This document shows positions 1 through 6,269 of a stretch of 9,991 nt of DNA, one piece after another (position 1 is the first letter of the stretch; each line of letters opens with the position of its first letter). This stretch comes from Eubacterium sp. (GTDB lineage: Bacteria; Bacillota_A; Clostridia; Peptostreptococcales; Anaerovoracaceae). The translations under genes and the position numbers were made by a program. Where the stretch lies: NCBI GenBank assembly GCA_021769545.1, contig JAETSS010000028.1:1-9991 (forward strand), given 5' to 3'. The notes beneath the pieces were generated by a model. It worked only from the letters and a program-made list of their open reading frames with translations. It searched no databases and was not told where the DNA came from.

Positions 1-10
1 GCTGCGGCCG

Positions 11-568
11 TTATTTCTCCAGTCCGTAATGGCCTGTCACCGGATCTTCAAATAACGCTATATGCGGAGGGCCATAGGTGAATATCACAAAGAGCAGCGC
101 AATGGCTATCAGCGCCGCCAGTCCGCATACGGATACGAATGCCGCATCGCCGCCGAAGATTCTCAACGATCCGCTGTCTTCGCTTTTACGCAGCAGTACA
201 TACCCTGCCCCGTACGCCGCTGCGGTTCCCGCAAGGAATGTAGCTATATCCGCCGCCAGAAAATTGTATCCCAGTATGCCTGAATACGTATAAAATATCA
301 TTACCACGGCAGCCATGCCAGTCAGTATCGAAATCAGTCTGATCACGAGAAATCCCGCGATTTTTCTGCCGTAGAAGATATATTCTGCAAGAGTCATGAA
401 CAGCATCGGCCAGAATAGCAGCTTCAAATGCTCCCACGTGCTTTCGCTGACTGCGCCCAGCACTGCCCATATCCGCCCTCCGAACCATTCATATGTAAAA
501 TGCAGCAGCGTTCCTGCTATCGCCGTAAAGGACAAGCCTATCAATGTCCATATCCTGATCTTTCTCAT
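11..568 (-). CDS. DUF6512-type multi-pass membrane protein
   Basis: This 185-residue protein is almost entirely hydrophobic, with about five predicted membrane helices (roughly residues 7-24, 48-65, 73-95, 100-125 and 142-166). The N-terminal part has the pattern LLHFTYEW followed by VSESTWEHLKLLFWP at about residues 40-54. I recognise this Ser-x-Trp-Glu-His-Leu-Lys signature as that of the DUF6512 family of Firmicutes membrane proteins, whose function is unknown. The ATG at 568 has a GGAGG site 9 nt upstream. It is the last gene of the minus-strand cluster, 113 bp beyond the miniprotein at 682-876, so it may be co-transcribed with the fibre genes or have its own promoter. The spacer contains a 7-bp inverted repeat that overlaps the ribosome site. 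A role in the fibre system is only suggested by position. The family call is from memory and the function is unknown. Confidence 0.75.
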   Translation of the reverse strand: MRKIRIWTLIGLSFTAIAGTLLHFTYEWFGGRIWAVLGAVSESTWEHLKLLFWPMLFMTLAEYIFYGRKIAGFLVIRLISILTGMAAVVMIFYTYSGILGYNFLAADIATFLAGTAAAYGAGYVLLRKSEDSGSLRIFGGDAAFVSVCGLAALIAIALLFVIFTYGPPHIALFEDPVTGHYGLEK

Positions 569-580
569 CCGGATCCCCCT

Positions 581-623
581 CCCGATATAAACCTTTCACA
601 TTTATTGTATGCTTCTTATCGGG
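581..623 (-). repeat. Inverted repeat overlapping the ribosome site of the DUF6512 gene
   Basis: In the minus-strand RNA, CCCGATA (623-617) is the exact complement of TATCGGG (587-581), with a 29-nt loop. The last three G of the distal arm are the first bases of the GGGAGGGGG ribosome site of the downstream gene. The stem could partly hide that site. Seven base pairs with a long loop is modest evidence, so this is a candidate translational control element only. Confidence 0.35.
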
Positions 624-681
624 AATGGATATTATTATTTTCAAGTCAGATCCGGAAAACTTTGAGCTCCCAATGGACCGT

Positions 682-876
682 TTACCTGACTTCTTCCGCT
701 GAAACAGGCACTCTTTCCGCTTCAAGCTCAGCAAGGCAGTCCTCGAGCTTTTTCTCCTGCTTTTTCATCTTATGATGTCTGACAATGAACATCACGGCGA
801 TGGCTATCAGTATGATAGCAGCGGGAAGGTCCCACCAGCAAAACCATAGCTTGGTGTGAGCAAATATATATGACAT
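682..876 (-). CDS. Single-pass membrane miniprotein (paralogue of the upstream gene)
   Basis: This 64-residue protein has a short N-terminus (FAH motif at about residues 5-7), the sequence WWDLPA at about 14-19, one membrane helix to about residue 33, and a charged Lys/Glu-rich tail likely to form a coiled coil (KKQEKKLEDCLAELEAE). It aligns along its length with the 71-residue product immediately upstream: FAH, then W-[DE]-[IL]-P-A, then helix, then charged helix. The two therefore look like a tandem duplication. The start is firm. Its ATG directly abuts the TAA of the upstream gene, and an AAGGAGG site lies 7 nt before it inside that gene's 3' end, so translation is probably coupled. The inside-positive charge after the helix predicts a cytoplasmic tail. 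I do not recognise a named family. Position suggests an accessory to the membrane anchor of the fibre. Confidence 0.8.
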   Translation of the reverse strand: MSYIFAHTKLWFCWWDLPAAIILIAIAVMFIVRHHKMKKQEKKLEDCLAELEAERVPVSAEEVR

Positions 877-1092
877 TTAGATTCCTCCTTCCCTGCCTCC
901 GCCTGCTCCCACAGCCGGCTCTTCTCTCAGCTTTCGGCCGCGTTCCTCAAGCTCCTCATCGAAATCCTTTTCGCGTTTCCTCTGATTTCTCCAATGAAAC
1001 AGACCAACGACGATCATCAAAAGGGCTACTATCAGTGCCGGGATCTCCCATACATGTATACCTATGCTGTGTGCAAATTCATAAAAGCGCAT
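877..1092 (-). CDS. Single-pass membrane miniprotein with DEELEERG cytoplasmic tail
   Basis: This 71-residue protein begins with a short segment containing FAH (residues 6-8) and WEIPA (about 15-19), followed by one membrane helix to about residue 34. It continues with a basic stretch (RNQRKREK), an acidic helical tail DEELEERG, and a Gly-rich end. An AAGGAGG site sits 7 nt before the ATG at 1092. It starts 29 bp after the stop of the large anchor protein and its stop touches the start of the 64-residue paralogue, so the three genes form one translational block. The tail resembles the cytoplasmic tail of the large anchor (DEELAQRG), which suggests a common binding partner or helix-helix contact under the membrane. 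That link is inference. No characterised family is recognised. Confidence 0.82.
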   Translation of the reverse strand: MRFYEFAHSIGIHVWEIPALIVALLMIVVGLFHWRNQRKREKDFDEELEERGRKLREEPAVGAGGGREGGI

Positions 1093-1121
1093 CTCTTTTC
1101 CTCCTTCTCAATGATCCTTCG

Positions 1122-2771
1122 TTATTTCCATCGTTCCTTATCCAGCGGATGAAGGCCTCGCTGTGCAAGTTCTTCATCGATCTGTCTTCTGAGTTCGAAA
1201 ATATTTTCCTGACGGTCCTTCATGCTTCTCGTATAGAAAGCAAGCAGTATCAGCGCTGCAAGCGCCAGTAGGAAATGTAATATACAGCATTTGTGATTGC
1301 TGTATATATTGGCCAGAGGCGTCTCTTCGTCTTCAATGCCTATCAGTTCTCTGACGCGGGCTTCCGGAATGTCGATAATGTTGAATACCTGCGGAGTCGT
1401 GCCCAGTATCAATCGGTCTCCCGGCGTTTCAGGAGGAGGCGTCGGAGTCGGCGGCATAGGTGTAGTCGGTGTTTCCTCAGGAGGCGCTTCATTCTCCATG
1501 ACCATGAACCTGCTGTCGATTTCGGTAAGTATATCCGAATATCCGATGTCGATATCCTTATCAAGACTCAGCTTCACGGTAAGCTGTGAGGCATATGACG
1601 GGTCGCAGCTGCAAAGCCTTATGACATCTCTCAGATCGGTCTCGCCGTATTCATATGCTTTTCCCGCAGCCGTACCGCTGTATATCATATCCTCACCGAA
1701 GAAAACCTCCATATGTATCTTTTCCAGAAGGTCGTTCTGTATGTCGGACTGCTCCTTAGGTTCAAACTGCATGTAAAGGTCGTAACTCCTATCGGATCGG
1801 TTCTCGATATTGAGCTTTTCCGTATACTGCTGTCCGGGTACCATATTTGTAAAACTCATGAACCAGTTTTCTCCGGAGGTCTCATCGGAGGTCCATACCA
1901 TCCGTCCGTTTCTTTCCTCAAAGGCAAGGGTCCTCGGCTCTGCGGCATCATTATCCATAGCGAATTTGCTCAGGGCCTCTATCACATCGCTGTGCTCTTC
2001 GCCCAGTATGTCCTCCGCAGCAGCTACAGTTGCCTGCATGGTCTGGGCGGTGACCGTCATGGTGTATCTCGCACCGTCATATCCGGCTTCGGGATCTATC
2101 GTCGATCTTATCTCCCACATTCCGGTTTCCCTGTTATACGTAGTATCTTTTCTCAGGACCGTCTGCTGTACAGCGGGATTCATAGTCACACTGTCCACAA
2201 GCATAGGTGTCATACCTGATCCCGATACTGCTCCCACGTATATGATATCAAGTCCGCCATACCCTGCTCCGCTGTTTAAGATCAGCCACTTTCCCTCGGC
2301 CTCGGAAATCGATGATACCTTCGGAAGTCCATATGTCAGACCGCTCCCGGGCTGCATTGCAGGACTGTCAGTGTCTAAAACGGCAACGTCCCTTCCCCAT
2401 GTGATCATGGCAGCGTATTCATCGACGCTGTCCGAATGAAAAGAAAGCGGCAGCGCTTCTCCCTTCTTCGGTGACAGCTCATTGCCGGCTTCATCGTAGA
2501 TGCTGTCGGTCCTTACCCACTCCTGATCTATCCTGACATGTACGAAAACGGGAATGGAGCTATCGTTTCTTACCCATACGTCCTTGTTGATCTCCTGGCC
2601 CGGAAGCCAGTCGGAAGGCGAGACGAAGTCCTCGGTCACAGATGTGTCGTAAAAGGCTGTCTTAAACTCGTTGCGTGCAAGCAGCTCCTGAGTCCAGGCG
2701 GCGAAAACTCCTCCGATAACACAAACAGCCGCTATTGCGATGACAGCCGCTTTATTCCTTTTGTGTTTCAT
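1122..2771 (-). CDS. Two-domain BsaA-like protein with C-terminal membrane anchor (putative fibre base)
   Basis: This 549-residue protein is read from the ATG at 2771. The reading frame extends upstream, but this start has AGGAGG 7 nt before it and puts a SipW-type signal at the N-terminus. The signal is a basic start, a hydrophobic core, and cleavage predicted after VFA (residue 24). The mature protein starts AWTQELLARNEFKT, the TasA/BsaA-type first strand. A BsaA-like beta domain follows (about 25-256, with the WLPG motif near 55), then a second beta-rich domain (about 300-422, starting at MVPGQQYTEKLNIEN). After these come a Pro/Thr-rich spacer (428-450), EDEETPLAN (480-488), one membrane helix (about 495-513) and a charged cytoplasmic tail. 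The layout is that of a wall-spanning stalk. EDEETPL usually precedes LPXTG in pilins, but no sorting motif follows, so the helix itself probably anchors the protein. The start overlaps the end of sipW by 20 bp. Its role as the membrane base of the fibre is inferred. Confidence 0.85.
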   Translation of the reverse strand: MKHKRNKAAVIAIAAVCVIGGVFAAWTQELLARNEFKTAFYDTSVTEDFVSPSDWLPGQEINKDVWVRNDSSIPVFVHVRIDQEWVRTDSIYDEAGNELSPKKGEALPLSFHSDSVDEYAAMITWGRDVAVLDTDSPAMQPGSGLTYGLPKVSSISEAEGKWLILNSGAGYGGLDIIYVGAVSGSGMTPMLVDSVTMNPAVQQTVLRKDTTYNRETGMWEIRSTIDPEAGYDGARYTMTVTAQTMQATVAAAEDILGEEHSDVIEALSKFAMDNDAAEPRTLAFEERNGRMVWTSDETSGENWFMSFTNMVPGQQYTEKLNIENRSDRSYDLYMQFEPKEQSDIQNDLLEKIHMEVFFGEDMIYSGTAAGKAYEYGETDLRDVIRLCSCDPSYASQLTVKLSLDKDIDIGYSDILTEIDSRFMVMENEAPPEETPTTPMPPTPTPPPETPGDRLILGTTPQVFNIIDIPEARVRELIGIEDEETPLANIYSNHKCCILHFLLALAALILLAFYTRSMKDRQENIFELRRQIDEELAQRGLHPLDKERWK

Positions 2772-3258
2772 GCTTCCCCCTCCTTTTCCTTTTGTCAGTA
2801 AGCCTTTCCAGCACATAGTTGGCCAATAATATCAGGATCATAGCTGCTATCACAGCAGGCTTTTTGCCGAATATCACGAAATAACCTGCAAAAGGTATCT
2901 TAAAGTCTGCAGTCTTGCCGACAATGTCATCCATATCTACGGGATTCGGGTCCTGAGTAGGATTGTTGTCTCCCTTTGTTTCGACATTCCCAGACAGCTC
3001 GTTCTTTTTCACTATACGGTGTGTCACCATGGAATCTCCTGCATTGAAGGTAATGGCGTCACCTGCCTGCAGCTTGGAAAAGTCACATGAATGGTAATAT
3101 GTAACGCATCCCACAGGATAGGTGGGTTCCATACTTCCCGACAGGACAACGACGGGTCTGTAACCGGCGATAATAGGAGCCGCGATCATAATGTATACTA
3201 TGATCGCAGCAACTACTATCCATGACAGCACTTTAAAAATCTTATTGATAATCTCCAT
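2752..3258 (-). CDS. sipW: SipW-type (ER-type) signal peptidase I
   Basis: This 168-residue membrane peptidase of family S26B would remove signal peptides from the BsaA-like proteins encoded around it. An N-terminal membrane helix (about 10-31) is followed by LSGSMEPT with the nucleophile Ser42. THRIV carries His80, in place of the Lys of ordinary bacterial leader peptidase, and KGDNN carries Asp97. This Ser-His-Asp set marks the ER/SipW type. A second helix (about 133-151) precedes a strongly basic tail, DKRKRRGKHE. The protein is slightly shorter than the roughly 190-residue Bacillus subtilis SipW. It starts 17 bp after the preceding subunit gene with only a weak purine-rich stretch and no good ribosome site, unlike its neighbours. 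That would keep the enzyme scarce relative to its substrates. Its last 20 bp overlap the anchor gene. Confidence 0.95.
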   Translation of the reverse strand: MEIINKIFKVLSWIVVAAIIVYIMIAAPIIAGYRPVVVLSGSMEPTYPVGCVTYYHSCDFSKLQAGDAITFNAGDSMVTHRIVKKNELSGNVETKGDNNPTQDPNPVDMDDIVGKTADFKIPFAGYFVIFGKKPAVIAAMILILLANYVLERLTDKRKRRGKHETQKE

Positions 3259-3275
3259 TTCAAACCATCATCCCG

Positions 3276-4040
3276 TTAATTTGCCGGTGTATATATCCAT
3301 CCGGCTTCTTTAGCTGCGTCAAGATCTGCCTGAATAATTTCAGTGGTGATCGTAAGGGTATAATGTGCTGCGGCAAGGCCTCTGTCGGTCGGATCCGGTT
3401 CGAGCACTGTCTTCTGATAGATATCCATACCTTCCGCTGCTGCCGGCCTAATCTCCGTCCAGTCACCATCTCCCGGCTCCGTGCCGGAAGCGACCTGTGC
3501 ATAGAGCAGTCTTTCCGTATAAGTGCCCATATGTGCATCATTGCAAAAGGTGACATAGTCGAGGAGCTTCGATGTGGATCCACCTGCCGCAAGCCTCATG
3601 CTGTAGTAGAAATATCCATCATCGGCCTTTATCCAGCTTCCGTCCGTAACGCCTGTCAGGTTCTTATATACTGATGAGCCTCCGGCAACGGAGTTGGCTG
3701 CACTTGCCGGGAAAAACCTGCCGCTGTCTGCAGAGGTCATTTCAAAGATGGTGTCTTTTCCCTCTCCGTCAGCTTTTTCTCGTTCCCATTTTTCACTGAA
3801 TTTCACTCTTACGAACAGAGGATAATCTCCCGTGTTCCTCGCCGTAACTTCCTTCGTGATCTGTTCTCCCGGTTCCCAGTCCTTTTCAGGTGTGAATTTT
3901 TCTACGATCTCACCGCCGTATTCCTTCGTGGAAAACGGATTGTCGATTTCCATTTCCCGGCTGAAATATGCCAATACTCCCGCAGCCAGCACCAGCGTAA
4001 CTATTCCGGCGATCAATATTACTTTTCTCTTTGATTTCAT
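3276..4040 (-). CDS. BsaA-family SipW-dependent fibre subunit
   Basis: This 254-residue protein is a secreted beta-sandwich subunit of the BsaA/TasA/camelysin group, which builds biofilm fibres in Firmicutes. It has a SipW-type signal with a basic start MKSKRK and a hydrophobic core, and cleavage is predicted after VLA at residue 24. The mature N-terminus YFSREMEIDNPFST (25-38) would be the donor strand. WEPG at 55-58, a following RNTG turn, a DGYFYY segment and the final HYTLTITTEIIQA strand (from about 226) match the neighbouring subunit. An AGAGGT site lies about 7 nt before the ATG. The gene lies 38 bp after the 265-residue paralogue and 17 bp before sipW. With its paralogue it is one of two full-length subunits and a candidate major shaft protein. 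BsaA family membership is recognised from the motif pattern, and the symbol is left blank because there are several paralogues. Confidence 0.9.
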   Translation of the reverse strand: MKSKRKVILIAGIVTLVLAAGVLAYFSREMEIDNPFSTKEYGGEIVEKFTPEKDWEPGEQITKEVTARNTGDYPLFVRVKFSEKWEREKADGEGKDTIFEMTSADSGRFFPASAANSVAGGSSVYKNLTGVTDGSWIKADDGYFYYSMRLAAGGSTSKLLDYVTFCNDAHMGTYTERLLYAQVASGTEPGDGDWTEIRPAAAEGMDIYQKTVLEPDPTDRGLAAAHYTLTITTEIIQADLDAAKEAGWIYTPAN

Positions 4041-4078
4041 AACGTTACCTCTTTATCATGTAAACCCTCTGTTTATAC

Positions 4079-4876
4079 TCAGTTGAATATCCAATCACAG
4101 CCTGCAGGTGCAGCAGCCAGACCGAATACATCCGTCATAGCGGCTTCTGTTGCCTGCACTGTCTGTGCCGTGATTGTAAGGGTGTAGTTGGCGTTGCCGT
4201 ATCCCGGAGCAGCAGGATCCTGTCCTGTCACGGACATAGTGTGTTTTGCACCGTCCGGCATGGCCCCTTCATAGGCGACCCATGCAACAGCCGGATCAGT
4301 TCCGATCATCGCCCGGTCAGGCTTTGCCTCTGCAGAAGTATAATAATTGGTGACCGTATAGTGGCCCATATCCGCATCCTCAAGAAGCCTTACCGCATCA
4401 AGGAAAGTGCCTGTCGCCGTCCCTGCCGTAAGGTTTACCTTGTAGTACCAGTATCCGTCCGCAGCATTATATATCCAGTTTTCATCATTCAGGATCTTTT
4501 CAACTACCGATCTGTCATTTGCGGTAAGACCGTCTGTGGCACTCTCCTGCCATGTAGCCGCATCCATGCCCTTATTTTCCTTTACCAACGTCCGGGTATC
4601 TTTATTCACCCACTTTTCATCGAAACCTACACGGACTAGAATGTCATAGTTACCTGTGTTGGTAACCTGGATGTCCTTGTTGACCTCAACACCCGGCTGC
4701 CAGTTTTCCCCATCGGAAGGACTGAAATCCTCGGTCAATACGCTGTCGTATTTGCCTGTATCAAACGGATTTTCTACCGTCATCGTCTGATTGAAATATG
4801 CGAATACCCCTCCTACTGCGATAACTATTACCAGCCCTATGGCGACCAGTAACTTTTTACTGTGTTTCTTTTCCAT
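4079..4876 (-). CDS. BsaA-family SipW-dependent fibre subunit
   Basis: This 265-residue protein is the closest match in the window to a canonical BsaA subunit. Its SipW-type signal has cleavage predicted after VFA (residue 26). The mature N-terminus YFNQTMTVENPFDT (27-40) is the expected donor strand. WQPG is at 59-62 and NTG at 73-75. A DGYWYYKVNL strand lies mid-protein, and the final strand NYTLTITAQTVQA starts near residue 230. An excellent GGGAGG site lies 8 nt before the ATG. The 73-bp gap upstream is AT-rich and has a possible weak internal promoter on the minus strand (TTCAAA, 17 bp, TATGAA). If it is real, the major subunits could be transcribed more than the upstream adhesin. The gene is followed by its paralogue (3276-4040) and then by sipW, its likely processing enzyme. 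Confidence 0.92.
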   Translation of the reverse strand: MEKKHSKKLLVAIGLVIVIAVGGVFAYFNQTMTVENPFDTGKYDSVLTEDFSPSDGENWQPGVEVNKDIQVTNTGNYDILVRVGFDEKWVNKDTRTLVKENKGMDAATWQESATDGLTANDRSVVEKILNDENWIYNAADGYWYYKVNLTAGTATGTFLDAVRLLEDADMGHYTVTNYYTSAEAKPDRAMIGTDPAVAWVAYEGAMPDGAKHTMSVTGQDPAAPGYGNANYTLTITAQTVQATEAAMTDVFGLAAAPAGCDWIFN

Positions 4877-4949
4877 TTAAAAAACCTCCCCCAAAACTTC
4901 ATAATTTATATAACGACACATTTGAACTGCATTTGTTTCCTGAACACTG

Positions 4950-5564
4950 TCATCTTGTCTTCCAGCTGACGCTCCCGTCCGATACTGTCGGTGTCATGGC
5001 CCAGCCCTTTTCTTCCGCTATATCCGCCGCCTGCAGAGCCTGTATCATCTCGCTTTCCACATTCACGGTAAAGACAGCGGCGGAATAATCGATATTGGAG
5101 CCGCGCACGTCACTTCCGATCAAATCACTTACCGTTACCGATTCCAACGTGCAGTCCGTCTTTTCCGACGATCTCAGCACCTTGTTGTAGTAATACCAGC
5201 CGTCATCGCCCGCAGTCCAGTCACCGGAAAAGCCGGAGGAAAAATTGAGGCTGAATGAATCGAGGACCTCCTTATCTGTTACCTGCGTCCCGTCCTTTAG
5301 TTTCAATTCCGGAGAAAACTTTACTCTTAGCACCGTATCTACATCCCCGTCATTGCCAAACCATACCTTCTTCTCTTTTTCCTCGCCCGGCACCCACTTA
5401 TCGTCAGGATCGAACTTTTCATCGATGTACACCTTGGCATCGGCTGTATCGAATTCATTATCGATCTTCATCCAATGATCGTATACCGCCATCGTTACAC
5501 CGAATATCGAAAGAGAGAGTATTCCCAGAAAAACCGGCAGCATCCAAAATTTTGATCTACGCAT
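4950..5564 (-). CDS. Short divergent SipW-dependent fibre subunit
   Basis: This 204-residue protein is read from the ATG at 5564. The frame is open 15 codons further, but GGAGG lies 7 nt before this ATG, and it puts the predicted cleavage (after TMA) at residue 26, as in its neighbours. The mature end VYDHWMKIDNEFDT (27-40) replaces the usual YF with VY but keeps I-x-N-x-F-x-T. WVPG is at 57-60, and DGWYYYNKVL is the family's hallmark strand. It is about 50 residues shorter than the two main subunits. It ends DGSVSWKTR, resembling the QGNVTWK end of the gene just upstream, so these two form a subclass. It sits 16 bp after that gene. A minor or adaptor subunit between the adhesin and the shaft is plausible but inferred. 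Confidence 0.87.
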   Translation of the reverse strand: MRRSKFWMLPVFLGILSLSIFGVTMAVYDHWMKIDNEFDTADAKVYIDEKFDPDDKWVPGEEKEKKVWFGNDGDVDTVLRVKFSPELKLKDGTQVTDKEVLDSFSLNFSSGFSGDWTAGDDGWYYYNKVLRSSEKTDCTLESVTVSDLIGSDVRGSNIDYSAAVFTVNVESEMIQALQAADIAEEKGWAMTPTVSDGSVSWKTR

Positions 5565-5580
5565 CTGATCCCCTCCCATT

Positions 5581-6219
5581 TTACTTCCAGGTGACATTGC
5601 CCTGCGCATCCACAGAGGCTACTTTTCCGAATACGTTTTCGCTTGCATTGCTGTTCACCTCATCGCTGTTGAGAGAAGCGCTGCTGTCACTTGCCTGGAG
5701 CAGCTCCATCCTGAAATAGAGCCTGTAATCGGCACGGGCGTACTCCTTAAGCTCTCCTTCATAAGATGGAAAGGTCACGCTTTTCAGTACAGACCCCGTC
5801 TTCTCTCCGGGCTGCAGCAGTTTTTTATAGTAGTACCAGCCGTCGTCGTCCCGTTCCCACATACTGCCGTCCGCGAAACCGCCTGCCCAGTTTTTCACCG
5901 CTACATCTCTTCCGTTGACGGTATTGCTGAGAAGCCTGCTGCCTTCATCATCCGACACATACTCCCATGACTCCGAATACGCTACCCTCAGAAAAGCTGC
6001 AGCCGATCCTGTGTTTTCGAATTTGACATCCTTTGTTACAGTTCCCGACGACTGACTGTTCACGTCAAAGTCCTCCGCTATCTCACCGCTTACGGTGTCC
6101 GCTTCAAGTACGTTCTGATGAGATAGCGCCGATGACCAGTAGGCATAGCTTACTCCTATGACGACGAGTATAGGAATCCCTACATAAAACCATATTTTAT
6201 TTCTCCTCAGAATCCTCAT
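5581..6219 (-). CDS. Short divergent SipW-dependent fibre subunit (adhesin-proximal)
   Basis: This 212-residue protein is read from the ATG at 6219. The open frame runs back to 6336 into the adhesin gene, but that part lacks signal-peptide character. The chosen start has AAGGTG about 6 nt upstream and puts the cleavage point (after SYA) at residue 26, as in neighbouring subunits. The mature N-terminus YWSSALSHQNVLEA (27-40) keeps the aromatic pair and the Asn at the same spacing but diverges most from the family. The W-x-P-G motif is missing and is replaced by SSGTVTKDV. The DDGWYYYKKLL strand and the final GNVTWK strand are present. The C-terminal part is rich in Ser and Asn. Encoded 50 bp after the adhesin, it is the best candidate for the subunit that contacts the adhesin, which is inference. 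Confidence 0.85.
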   Translation of the reverse strand: MRILRRNKIWFYVGIPILVVIGVSYAYWSSALSHQNVLEADTVSGEIAEDFDVNSQSSGTVTKDVKFENTGSAAAFLRVAYSESWEYVSDDEGSRLLSNTVNGRDVAVKNWAGGFADGSMWERDDDGWYYYKKLLQPGEKTGSVLKSVTFPSYEGELKEYARADYRLYFRMELLQASDSSASLNSDEVNSNASENVFGKVASVDAQGNVTWK

Positions 6220-6269
6220 TTTCCTCACCTTCCCAACGGTCATACGTTTCTTCATCCATATCCATACGC

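Noticed and set aside
489..734. Minus-strand 81-codon frame between the miniprotein and the DUF6512 gene
   Set aside because: It overlaps both neighbours in another frame, and its composition looks like noncoding DNA with no family features.
1297..2439. Long plus-strand open frames opposite the anchor gene (1297-1776, 1713-2219, 1810-2439)
   Set aside because: They are antisense shadows of a strongly supported gene with signal peptide, domains and ribosome site. Their translations show no recognisable domain pattern.
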